The position numbers and the translations under genes were made by a program. Shown here one piece after another: positions 26,593-37,293 of a DNA stretch of 64,000 nucleotides; position 1 is the stretch's first letter, and each line of letters begins with the position of its first letter. This DNA comes from Amia ocellicauda. Its lineage: Eukaryota; Chordata; Actinopteri; Amiiformes; Amiidae. The stretch covers positions 24,911,917-24,975,916 of the forward strand of contig NC_089863.1 in assembly GCF_036373705.1 (NCBI RefSeq), written 5' to 3'. The notes beneath the pieces were generated by a model. It ran no database searches. It had not been told where the DNA came from and saw nothing but the letters and a program-made list of their open reading frames with translations.

Positions 26593-26835
26593 AACAATTC
26601 AACAAATAAAGCATTTTGTTAAAAGTGACAAAACAGTGTATTTTTAACACAATACTGTGTTTTTACCAAAACAACAAAACAAACCTGCAAAACCAAACAC
26701 CTAGCTCTCCAATCGAGTCACCATTAAACATGACCAGCCCCCTCTGTAATCTGAAGAGAGAACACCAAAACACAGAGCAACCAAGTTAAAACCCAGGACC
26801 ATATCCATTGTCAAAGCCCATTAGTAAAATCTAAG

Positions 26836-26837
<2 letters not shown>

Positions 26838-26868
<31 letters not shown>

Positions 26869-26882
26869 GGTCGGTCTCTCTC
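26838..26882. repeat. TC-rich microsatellite
   Basis: A run of TCTCTG and TC units ending in TCGGTCGGTCTCTCTC. Confidence 0.85.
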
Positions 26883-27555
26883 TTAAACACTTCTCCCTCG
26901 CACCCAACTCCAGGCTCTCCTGTCTTCCCAAGCTCAGGGAGCGGATCTACTCCAGGGAGCAGCTGTTCTGCAGGTGTTCCGACAAACTGAGCTGCTAGTA
27001 AAAGTACGGGTGCGCAGCGAACACGCCCAGACATCTGTGGGTAATAATGCACACGTTACATTACATTACCATTTAAAACCATTTGTTATTTCACAGTGAC
27101 CAATTTCCTATTCCTGCATAGGTGACAGGATGAGATACCTAGGGTTTGAATGCTTCTAATACAGTAATAGTGTGGGAAAACTGAGGGTAGCCCATTCTGA
27201 AAGGTCCCTTCTGTCCGACAGGATGAGTAAGGGTTCAAATACAGTAATAGAGTTGGAAAACAGACATCACAGACAGTGTTTGCAGACTAGCGGGCAGCTC
27301 ATCCTGATAAGAAGCCCATTTTGTCAGAATACCGGCTCAGTCACTGCTTGTAGCGGGAGCTCGTCACTGCTACCTCTGGGTTCTGGGTCTCTCTCGCCGG
27401 CGCGGTGGCTGCCTGTCTCGGGCCCATCGTCACCGCCACTCCGCGGCTTCTGGGCCTCACTCACCGACTCATCAGCGCTGTTCTGCGGTCCCTGGAGCTC
27501 ACTCACCGACTCGCCATCTTCCTCTGGCGTCCTCTGACTCCAAACCGATCTGACA

Positions 27556-30106
27556 TGGTGATGGGTCGTTCGCGAACAAGTGGGCTCTAAGAGCCGGCTC
27601 TTGTAGGTGAACGTTGGGAGCCGGCTCGCATATCAGAAGAGCCGAACCTATTCATGAAAATATAAAAAAATTAAGATTTGAAAAATCAAAATATTTAAAT
27701 GAATATAATTAACTAATTCAAAGAAGGATAAAATAAATAAAATAATATAGGCCTAAATGCTCAAGCGCACACATTCGTTCTGACTGTCTGCTCAGACTAA
27801 CAGCCTGTCAATCAGACACGCAGTGTCAACCACTGAATCAAAGATGCGTTAGGGAGGGCCGAGCCAACTCACTCACAGTCACACACTTAGCAGCCGAGGT
27901 GAGAGAGGAAGGACAGCTGAGAAAACAGCTGGAAAATGAGTCGGAAGCACAGTAGCATTTGGATGCATTTTAATAATGTAGACAATGTTACAGCACAGTG
28001 TAGAATTTGCCAAAACAAAATCTCATATAAAGCCGGTTCTACGCACAACCTACACCGGCATATGCAAACTGTGCACCCAACCGTGAAGCTAGCTATAGCG
28101 GAGCTTCGAGAAACTAGCGGGCCTGCTAGTGATAGTGGTGGAGCCAGCACCACCACACGTGGAGATGTATCCACTCAGTCAAGTAGGCCTACTCCGCGAC
28201 CCACAGCAACGCAGTCTTCTATGGACAAGTTTATGCCAAAGTCTATGTCTGTAGCAAAACATGGCCAAATTGTTTTTTTAGAAATTATAGCAATAGAATA
28301 AATCAAATGTACACAATTCCAAGCAGGGAAACCATTTAAAAATCACTTATTCCACAACTGTGTGAGAGCACACAGGCTTCAGTGCGGGAAAGGGTTCAAA
28401 AAGCTACTGCAGTTTGCCTTACCACTGAGTGCTGGACATCAAGGGTAACCACTTCTTACATGTCGGTTACATGTCACTTCATTGAAAATTTTTCGATGTC
28501 TAGCTGTCTTCTGGACTGCTTTGAGTTCAGCAGCAGACACACCTGAGAGAACTTGGCAGAGGAACTGTTGACAGTGGCCAGAGAATGGCAAGTAGATGGA
28601 AAAGTGGTCTGTTGTGTTAGCGACAACGCAGCTAACATAACCGAAGCCATGAAAATGTCGAAATGGACCCATCATCCATGTCTTGCCCACACAATCAACC
28701 TGATTGTAACAGATGCTCTGAAGGAGATGAAGCCCAAAGACAAGGCCTAAAGGCCTAAACAAGACTGCACTACAAGGTGGAATTCAACATTTTATATGTT
28801 GAAGCGGTTTCTTGAGTCAAAGAATGCCATCATCTCTACCCTGGCCATCCATTGTCAATGCACCTGTTGATGCTCTGACCCAAGAGGAATGGGAGGTGGT
28901 GGAGGAGGTGTGCAGAGTCCTGGAACCCTTTGAGCAGGTCACTGTGGAGATCAGTGGAGAGAAGTACAGTAAGCAGTTATTACTACATCATTATTTAATC
29001 CAGTATTATATATACATATGAGCAGTAGATGAGATGTAGTATCAGTAGACAAAACATGAACCTGAACTAATAAGTTACTGTTCTCTCTTTTCAGCTATGT
29101 GACAGCCTCAAAAATGACACTCCCGTGTAAGGGTCTGCAGCGAATCACAGCCAGCCGCCAGAGAGAAGCAAATGTAACAACAGGACATGTGACAGAGTTG
29201 ATGGACACCCTATGTTCATCAATGGACAGAAAGTTGACATGCTATAAGAAACCGCTGCACTTGACCCCAGGTTTAAGAAGTTAGCCTTCAGTGATGCCAG
29301 AGAGATTGATGAGGCTCTTCAAAGAATAACCTCAGCAGCAGGGAGGGACAGCCCCAGCAGTCAGCTGGCTCAGGCACCAGGGCAACAGGAGGAAGAGGGA
29401 TCAGATGGAGCAGAAGCACCAGCAGTAGTGCAGATCCTCTGAGCTGGTGGAAGAACAAGGCCTCTGTCTACCCAGGACTTAGTAAAGTCATGACAGGGAG
29501 ACTCTGCATAGTGGCCACATCCGTTCCCTCTGAGAGGGTCTTCTCGAAAATGGGACAAATAATTACAGAGAGAAGAAACCGCATCAGCCCCTCGAAAGTG
29601 AGGCAGCTTGCATTTCTGAATACAAATCTCTCATAAAAGCAAAATATGGTCAGCATTGCTGTGTGCTGCAGGTTATAACATGGCAATAAAGAAGAGAGAG
29701 AAAATAGGGACCAGTTTAATGTTTAAAGTGGGATGCTGCAGTTTTGCACATTGTTATTTATTTTTCTTTGATATGGTGCAATATTCTATTATTATGTTGT
29801 TCAGATTGTATTAATTTTGAATGGTTAGATTTATATGCACTTTGTTTATATACATTAAAAACTTTAAAAGCAAATGTTTAATTGCATTCTTTTTCATTAC
29901 GAACCAATGCATTTTTAAATACATTGTGATTAAGGTAGAGTATGATTTCATTTAATAATTTAATTAGAATTGTTTTAACACCAATCATAGTCAATCTATA
30001 GCAAAGTAAAAATATATTTTTTTAAAGAGCCAAAAGAGCCGTCTCTTTTTGGTGAGCTGAGCCGAACGAGCCGGCTCACTGAAAAGAGCCGGAATGCCCA
30101 TCACTA
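27556..30106 (+). mobile_element. hAT transposon with decayed transposase
   Basis: Terminal inverted repeats (TGGTGATGGG on the left, CCCATCACTA on the right) are flanked by the 8-bp duplication ATCTGACA/ATTTGACA (27548-27555 and 30107-30114; one mismatch). Subterminal GAGCCGGCTC palindromes recur near both ends, a usual layout for hAT transposase binding. The interior carries a transposase in several broken pieces, so the copy is dead but still has both ends. Confidence 0.88.
27936..29636 (+). pseudogene. hAT transposase, broken into pieces
   Basis: The first piece (27936-28301) begins MSRKHSSIWMHFNNV and holds a BED zinc finger (CRICQNK, then HNLHRHMQTVHP). A gap in similarity and a stop follow. 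A middle piece around 28395-28750 reads TTECWTSRVTTSYMSVTCHF, LDCFEF, and then EELLTVAREW, VCCVSDNAANI and HHPCLAHTINLIV, typical of the hAT catalytic core. A further piece (28812-28970) holds LTQEEWEVVEEVCRVLEPF. The dimerisation tail near 29440-29636 reads WWKNKASVYPGLSKV, TSVPSERVFSKMG and RRNRISPSKVRQLAFLNTN and ends at TAA. Several frame breaks and internal losses separate these, so no intact protein is made. Confidence 0.85.
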
Positions 30107-30321
30107 ATTTGACACATGCGAGCGGGCACACCTATTTAAAACCTTGTACCCCGTGACTGGCTCCCCCAATCACCGCGCCCCCCAAGTTCCCAAAATCATT
30201 ACATGTGCATCCCCATAACACAAACTGCCCGCCACCCAATACACATACACATACACATCCCCATATACTCCCATTATTCCATTTTCCGGGTCGCTTACTA
30301 TATATATATTACATACATATG

Positions 30322-30347
30322 CATGTGTGTGTGTGTGTGTGTGTGTA
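30322..30347. repeat. TG microsatellite
   Basis: A run of about 12 TG units precedes the MITE at 30351. Confidence 0.85.
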
Positions 30348-30350
30348 TAT

Positions 30351-30449
30351 ATACACCAATCAGCCATAACATTATGACCACTGACAGGTGAAGTGAATAA
30401 CACTGATAATCTCGTTATCATGGCACAATGTTATGGCTGATCGGTGTAT
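30351..30449. mobile_element. ~100-bp Tc1/mariner-type MITE
   Basis: A 23-bp terminal inverted repeat (left 30351-30373, right 30427-30449) with ATACACCRATCAGCC ends matches at 22 of 23 positions. The interior includes ACTGACAGGTGAAGTGAATA. The sequence resembles the ends of a common fish mariner-type element from which all coding sequence has been lost. Confidence 0.75.
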
Positions 30450-30759
30450 ATGTTTTAGGTTTAGAGCCCATTTCAAGACAAATTCTAAAAATTTAATTAA
30501 GTTTGTGTTATTTATAATTAGTAGACTGCCTCTCCATTGAAATCAAATGCATTGGTGGTCATTATGTTCAGTTTTTTTTTTCTTTAGTCTACTCCTAAGA
30601 GCCTCACTGTGTGTTTATTATTATTATTATTATTATTAAAGCCCTTTACTGTAAAATGCGCAATGAGTTCAGTTCACACTACCATATATTGATGTAATTC
30701 TGGAAAAAATGCAACCATGCAGTACCAATGCTGTATGGGTTTCTTTGCTACACATTTTT

Positions 30760-30895
30760 GAAGAAAATGAAATCCCATATTGTACGAATACACAGACATG
30801 ATCCACATTTCTTTGTGACATGTAGTATTTCAGGGTGCAGCTATTCTACTGAAAGCTGGAGTGCTTACAAGGCGCATTATGTAACACATCCACAT
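30760..30895 (+). other. C2H2-like zinc-finger fragment, unassigned
   Basis: Part of a 75-codon frame reads MKSHIVRIHRHDPHFFVTC then GCSYSTESWSAYKAHY, with a Cys-Cys-His pattern like the N-terminal fingers of fish transposon-derived proteins. It runs directly into the LINE fragment and has no visible continuation. It may be a relic of another mobile element or chance. Confidence 0.3.
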
Positions 30896-30919
30896 TTCAG
30901 TAACACAGGACAAACGCAG

Positions 30920-31865
30920 GAGATTTGTGATGGAAACATGGCTTACAGAAAATGATGGGGATGAACACAAGTTGAAAGGATTCAAACAGTTTAGGAGGGA
31001 CAGGCAAAATCAGTGAGGGGTTGGGGTAGCATTATATGTCAGAAATGACACTGAGGCAGAAGAACTCAAATTAGATCCCAGTAACGAAACAGAATCTTTG
31101 TGGGTCAAACTTTTGAATAAAAGATCTGGAGGATTAGTGGTAGGAGTGTGTTACAGGATACCCAACTCAGATATTCAGAAAGATGTTGCATTGTATAGTG
31201 TAATCAGGACTGCATGTAGGGATCCAGGGATCGGTACTAGGGCCTTTGCTGTTTATAATCTATATTAATGATCTGGATTCTGGGATAGCTAGCAAACTTG
31301 CCAAATTTGCAGATGATACTAAAATAGGTGGCTCAGCAGATACAATCTTGGCAGCACAGGCTATTCAAAGGGACTTTATTCACTTGTGAGCCGACACCTG
31401 GCAGATGAAATTCAATGTGGACAAGTGCAAGCTATTACATCCAGGTAACAAACATGTCCACTATAATGACACTATGGGAGGAACAGAACTAGAGGAAGTA
31501 TCGCATGAGAAAGACCTAGGAGTCTATGTGGACTCCTCACTGTCTCCATCCAAACAGTGTGGGGAAGCAATAAAAAAGGCAAACAGGATGTTATATTGTT
31601 AAAAGTGTTGAATTTAAAACAAGAGCAGTGATGTTCAGACTGTACAATGCACTAGTTAGAGCTCATCTGGATACTGTGGACAGTTCTGGGCTCCACACTT
31701 CAAGAAAGATATCGCTGCTCTAGAGGCAGTTCAGAGGAGAGCAAGCAAAACATTTGGGAACATTTAAAAATAGGCTGGTTAGGATCCTTGGATCACTCAG
31801 TTATTAATGGACACCAAACGAGCACGATGGGTCGAATGGCCTCCTCTCGTTTGTAAACTTTCTTT
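30920..31865 (+). mobile_element. CR1-like LINE, degraded and internally deleted
   Basis: Pieces of a non-LTR retrotransposon ORF2 lie in order. An endonuclease part comes first (METWLTENDGD, KGFKQFRRDRQ, GVALYVRND; about 30930-31200). A reverse transcriptase part follows (LFIIYINDLDSGIASKLAKF then ADDTKIGGSA; about 31240-31380). The RT 3' part (MKFNVDKCKLLHPGNK, EKDLGVYVDSSLSPSKQC, AIKKANRML) is at 31405-31602. The 3' end carries GATGGGTCGAATGGCCTCC near 31828. The catalytic ADD is present, but the segment between endonuclease and RT is missing and frames are broken. Confidence 0.82.
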
Positions 31866-33187
31866 GATTTGAGCTCAAGTTAAAACCAATGTTTTTCACA
31901 GTGATGCACTACTCTTTTGTAAGTCTGTGTTGAAATTCGAGGGCATGTTTCTCAAGTTTAATTGTCACACGTCAACATTTAAACTGACATTTGCTTTGAA
32001 TTCCTCTGGGGAAAAAAGAAAAAACAATCAGGATGCTATCGTGCCATTGTCTGTATGAAAAAAACTCAAAATGCATGTTTTGCTTTTGAAATATGAATTT
32101 ATTTTGGATAATTTAACTAACTGTATATTTACTGTACTATACTATAATGTATAGTCTACATTCACTAGCTTAGTAATCGCACAGCAGCGCCGCCCCCACA
32201 GCATCCAGTGCTCGGGGTCCTGGCTGCTCTTCAGACACAGGGTGTAAATCAAGGTAAGGTATGTGCACCGGGTTTCTTGTGCACAGGGCAGGCATACAGG
32301 CTGGCCGGCTGGCGGCAGGGGTCCAGGGGGATGAGGTGCTGAAGGCCTAACCATGCACCACTGGCAGGGCGATGAAGAGGACCTGCAGGAGCAGTAACAG
32401 GAAGAGGATTATAAAACGCTGTATATTTCGAGGTCCATCAGTTTCACATCTAACATGCAATCTACAGCGGTTTACAATAATTGAACATCTCAGATCAGGT
32501 CATTATTATTCATTTAGGGTTCAGTTAAGTGTTCAAACTCGTGCTGCAGTGACATCTTATCAACCTGGTGCGTTTAGACAGGTTCATGCGTGTTGTCTCC
32601 TGGCACACAGCGGTCAAAAATCCCTTGAGGAAACAAAATAAAATCAGTTAATTCATTAATAAAATTTAATAGGGGTGTGGACAGTTGACTGGGTCGGTAC
32701 TCCGTACTGCCCACTCGGGATCACAGCGCCCTTCAGTCAAGGCAGCAGTGTTTCCTGTGTGACACTATTTTGGGATTTTGACACACTCTCTGTTTTGCAA
32801 CCTTGTTGGGGTGCACCCCCCCCAGATGATTTATTATTCAATAACTCAAAATCGAGAAAGAAAAATAAACATTTGACCAGTAATACTCACATTGGCCTCG
32901 TCGGTGCCTGTAACGGTTTGCGTTGGTGAAACATGCATGTTATCCACAGTACGGTTCTCATGAACATTAAGCTCAGCTATTTGTGTGTCTCTCTCTCAGT
33001 AATTTGCGTGTCTGTCTCTCAGCAATTCGAGTGTCTCTCTGTCAGCAATTTGCCTGTCTGTCTCTCAGCAATTTGCTTGTCTCTCTCTCAATAACAGATC
33101 CACTCTGAGAATCCCAGGTTTTGAAAGTAGCAGGGTTCTGGCTTCTAGTATAATGTCATGACGCTACATGACGTGTGTACTGTGTCG
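31866..33187. other. No recognisable gene; intergenic
   Basis: No coding exon is supported. A short tandem repeat sits at 32980-33095. Confidence 0.45.
32980..33095. repeat. ~28-bp minisatellite
   Basis: About four units of the form TGTCTCTCAGCAATTTGC with C/T-rich variants follow one another. Confidence 0.75.
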
Positions 33188-33335
33188 TGTTGGGGTATTT
33201 AGAAAGGATTCACCTCTGCAACTGTAGTGTTATTCAACTCGTTTATTACAGAGTATTGTACCGACACACCATGAGGCTTGCCCCCGCTCCCGGTGAACTC
33301 TCCACTCTCGCGTCACCTCATGCATATGCATAACA
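33188..33335 (-). repeat. Possible short LTR (fossil), weak
   Basis: On the minus strand a ~148-bp segment starts TGTTATGCATATGC, has an AATAAA signal near 33241 and ends in CAACA, which resembles a small LTR. No target duplication or partner copy was found. Confidence 0.22.
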
Positions 33336-33831
33336 CCACATACTGTACTGTACTGTCTGTGTATACAGATTGGATGACCACATTTTCAAAAGTAGATAAA
33401 ATATGTATAATACAAATTACAGCACTTAAACATATGGTATTTGTTACAAAATAAGCATTTTGAAATGTGTTAATTGCCAGATATCTGCAATCTGCCAATT
33501 GCCTTTCTTTTTTGAGCAATTGTCGTGTTTGCAACAATAACAAATGTTTATGACTTCTCCCTGCATCAGGATCCCGATTACGGTTATTCACAATCATTGA
33601 AACTGGTTCTGTGAACACAATATCCCAAAGCATCAGTTTAGGTCCCACAAGACGTACTTTTTCAACTAATGTAGAAGCATTATCACCTGCTTTCACACAA
33701 ATGTCAGATTCATTAAGCCGTTTTTGGTCAAACCAACACACATTTCTGTTCATAAAGCACTGCCTCCACCTGTGACACCTAGTGTGTTCGTGTAGAAAGT
33801 GCTGCCATTCAATATACCAAACTCCAATCAC
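33313..33831 (-). CDS. Unrecognised 172-codon open frame
   Basis: This is the longest open frame between the MROH gene and the BEL element that is not explained by a known repeat. The protein is basic in the middle (RNRDPDAGRSHKHLL) with a hydrophobic segment near the C-terminus (TICLSAVICIIHIL). I do not recognise a family. Its 3' end overlaps the possible short LTR, so it may be the tail of a mobile element or a chance frame. Confidence 0.25.
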   Translation of the reverse strand: MIGVWYIEWQHFLHEHTRCHRWRQCFMNRNVCWFDQKRLNESDICVKAGDNASTLVEKVRLVGPKLMLWDIVFTEPVSMIVNNRNRDPDAGRSHKHLLLLQTRQLLKKERQLADCRYLAINTFQNAYFVTNTICLSAVICIIHILSTFENVVIQSVYTDSTVQYVVLCICMR

Positions 33832-34389
33832 TACAACTCAACAAACTGGGATCTATTCATCAAAGTGTGGATATTCAGGACTGTTTCATGATTTTTTTGC
33901 GACAAGTTATTTTTTTACACCTTTTCCTGAAATCAGGAGAGATTAATCAAACTTCCAGGTCCAACTAGTTCTACAGCCATTGCTATCGGAATTTCATGCA
34001 TAAATTATAATAGGGACAACCTACAGACCGCCTAGACAGCACAATCCCAAGAAAAAGGGAGCAAAGTCGATGCACAAATTGTGGATGAAGGATGAAAAAA
34101 TCCACAGACCTGTCTCTTCTGTACTGTCCTATTAAACCAGTTGGCAAATTTGAGCATTGTACTTCATGTATGTACTATGTACAATTGAATGTACACTTAT
34201 TATAGTACTTTTGTTGCCGTTTTTCTTGTATCGCCTGATAAGCCTTGTAACTGGATAATGGCATCTGCTACATATCTGTAAGAATGAGTAATTATTTACT
34301 TTATTTGTAAAAACTTACATCTGTAACTGTCACTGTCTTTTTCTGCACCAGGATCAAACAATGAAGACTCTGTATAGGAAGTTGAATAA

Positions 34390-34947
34390 AGTGTTTTTGT
34401 GATTATTATATAATGTTTTATATTAACACTAGCATTAGAAGTAGTTTTGTATACAGACTGAGCAGATTCGTTTTATCAGGACAAGTAAAGGGTCAAAAAG
34501 GTCGATTTGTTAGAAACTCCTGTCAGTAATGAAAGATTACACAGTGCCGAAATAGCCTACAGATGTCTGCTGAGAATTTGTTTATGACTTAATCGTTTCT
34601 CCAGATAGGCAGGAATTGTTTCTGTTAAGGAACGATTGACACTAGGTAAATGACGACCGTGGGATCGCATCTTCCTAGTGCACATCAAAGACGGACATCT
34701 GCTTTGGATCCATCACCTCTTCACGGGAGGACAGAACGTAAAACGGACCCGGACCTGTATCTTCTGATTGGATGAACGGCCATAAGATGTTACGTCATTT
34801 TTCCTATAAAGTTGTACTCATGTTTGTAAACATTAAGTCTCACTGAAGGAATTATTTCTGATGTGGAGCTTCCGAGCCGGCTCGATTAAAGTTCTATTTG
34901 CTTTATCTCCGCGACTTCTCCACATATTTCTGAGACGGTTCTACACG
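34390..34947 (+). repeat. LTR-like fossil, copy 2, abutting the tRNA array
   Basis: Related to 26100-26592 along its length. It shows CCTATAAA near 34804, TTAAGTCTCACTGAAGG, and GATTAAAGTTC near 34884, followed by a T/C-rich tail. Its right end meets the first partial array unit at about 34948. Family not fixed; it is old by divergence from copy 1. Confidence 0.4.
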
Positions 34948-35631
34948 GTGTCTCTCTCCTTTCTGCAGAAGCTTGGATGGGCCAGTTGGTGTTCCAATGC
35001 TGCAGACAGCAGTGCTGTGTTTGATAACCCTACCACAAACAGGTGATGCCCTGCACCTCGTATAGGGGTTATTCTTCACCAGCGAAATAATCCTTCTGTC
35101 TTCTGCCACAGTTGTTTTCCGTTGCCTTTTGGTGTTCCTGAGCTCACCAGTGCGTTCTTTCTTTTGAAGAAGTTGCCAAATAGTAGATTTTTCCACAGCC
35201 AATGTTTTAGCTATCTCTCTGACTGGTTTGTTTTGATTTCTAAGGCAAAAAAGAAGACAAAACGCCACAAGAACAAAGAGGCACTACTAAAGACAGCTGC
35301 AGGCCTTGCAGAGCATCACCAGGGACTAAACCCAGCATCTGGTGATGGCTATGGGTTCCACACTTCAACATTCATTGACTGCAAAGGATCTGCAACCAAG
35401 TATTGAAACTAACAATTTAATTCAGGATTATGTTACTTTGTCCAAACACTTTTGAGCGCCTAAAATTGGGGGAACACATATAGAAATGGATGTTAGTACC
35501 CTCAAATTAAAGATGAAAGACTACACTTAAAGAATATCTGGATTGTTTCCTTTGAAATCCATTGTGGTGTTGTACAGAGCAAAAATGATGACAATTGTGT
35601 CACTGTCCAAATATTCATGGACCTAATTGTA
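34948..35631. mobile_element. Rearranged Tc1 relic present in every array unit
   Basis: On the minus strand a frame reads NQNKPVREIAKTLAVEKSTI, QLLQKKERTGELRNT and EDRRIISLVKNNPY, the N-terminal DNA-binding part of a fish Tc1 transposase. Beginning at about 35245 the plus strand reads AEHHQGLNPASGDGYGF, then IDCKGSATKY and TGA, the C-terminal end of such a protein, followed by the outer inverted repeat ending TTCATGGACCTAATTGTA at 35631. The two halves therefore face each other and the catalytic core is missing. Equivalent right ends lie at 47281, 50692, 54095, 57506 and 60918. Confidence 0.75.
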
Positions 35632-36326
35632 GGTATGTTTTTAATTTAAAATACATTTTCTTTGTCTTTTAATGTTTATTCTTTTAAATGTACAATCAGT
35701 ATCCTGTATTATGTTTTGTACTTAATCTATGTTACCTTCAGTCCTTTGCTGTAAATGCTTTGGCAATACTTGCATAACCTCGCCATGCCAATACAGCCCT
35801 TCTGAATTAGAATTTGACAAAACTGTATTCAATTATAATAATATTTGTTGTCAATGTAATAATATGACAAAATAATCCATTACTGTTACTATGATTATGA
35901 TGCAGCTGTGTTGATTATTATTCAGGACTGACAACTGAAAGGTTGTTGGTTCAAAATCCTGTGTAGAGCACACTGTTACCAGATTGGGTGTTTTGCTCCA
36001 TATCACCCAGTGAGACCATGCTAATATAATTTGCGTAACACACCGTACATATTGGGACAATGTAATAATTTCAGGCTATTTGGTCATTAAGAAAAAGTAA
36101 AATAGAACGTACAGCCCTTTACATACATTAAAAATACTAGTATTATTATTGTTATAATCAAGCCTAATGATAACAAATAATAAGCGGAGGAAAATAAACT
36201 AATGTGTGTAAGTAATTAAAGTACTGTATCTACATGTGCCAGTGAGCATGCATGATTAATTAAAACAGACATAAATGAACAAACTGTAGCTTATCTAATA
36301 ATGACATAAACATCATACCGGTGTCT

Positions 36327-36358
<32 letters not shown>

Positions 36359-36597
36359 GATTATTATGATGATTATTATTATTATTATTATTATTACTGT
36401 GATTATTATTATTATGATGATTATTATTATTATAGCAGACAGGTATGAGATGGCTTATCAATGTAGTACACCAAGTAAAAAATAGGTTCAACACCATATA
36501 TAATTTGTTTAAGGAAAATAAATATATTATCAAATAGTAGCGTAATATTCATCGTGGTACTCATCTGAAACTGAAAACAAAAAACAACATATCTTTA
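34948..36597. repeat. tRNA array, unit A0 (partial, left end)
   Basis: This is the downstream half of an array unit, from the GTGTCTCTCTCC motif to the insertion point of the BEL element. It matches 46603-48233 (A1) with more differences than the other copies show among themselves, so it is the most diverged unit. It lacks both tRNA genes. It contains the rearranged Tc1 relic (to 35631), a LINE-tail-like CTTTGGCAATACTTG motif near 35760 and an ATT microsatellite (36325-36435). Confidence 0.88.
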
Positions 36598-37139
36598 TGT
36601 AGCTCCCTCCAGTAGTCAACACGAAGCACGAGGTCTTGGTTAAAAAAACGGGGTTTTATTTCAACAACATATCATGTCAACCCGTGAGAACTGGGTTGAA
36701 AGAGAGAAAAAAAATAAAAGGAAATTATAAATACAATGCATGTATGTATGTCTTGAATACAGTTTGTGCCGTTATAGTTACACACTAGTTAACACAAGCT
36801 ATGCACATGAAATATATCACAGACAACTGGATACAAAAGAAACATACCTCGTAGGCTGCTTCCTACTTAGGAGGGGCTAAATCTCAAAAGCCTTCTTCCT
36901 TGTCTTCTTTACTCGGATAATATACATTTAGATATCTTTATATTCTTAATATTTACTTAGCTCGGAGAGCTCTTGCGATGCTATGTTTTAGCTCTACACT
37001 TTAGATGTTGTGCCCCCTTTAATTACGTGCGGAACACAAGGATGGCGCTAATTAGTTCCGCCTCTACGATATCCTATTAATTTTAGGTAGGAACCAAAAA
37101 AATAGTCACAAACTTAACTAAAGCTGAGAGGCAGTTACA
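36598..37139 (-). repeat. BEL/Pao 3' LTR
   Basis: 542 bp, bounded TGTAGCTCCC to GGCAGTTACA on the plus strand; near-identical to 44290-44830. Confidence 0.95.
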
Positions 37140-37293
37140 CTCCCACCAAATCACAAGTGATTTCTCAGAACAGCTTGGAGACACACATACTGCATATAAA
37201 CTGCACATAATATTAATTTCAAAGTACTAACTATTTACTTATTATCTTAACTTAAGAACTAGTTGAAAGAGTGACTAGAGGATGCTGGAGTCT

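Noticed and set aside
27300-27550. CpG-rich stretch with a repeated ESVSE-type minus-strand frame next to the hAT left end
   Set aside because: Short, low-complexity and without a recognisable domain; could be a transposon leader or a CpG-rich spacer.
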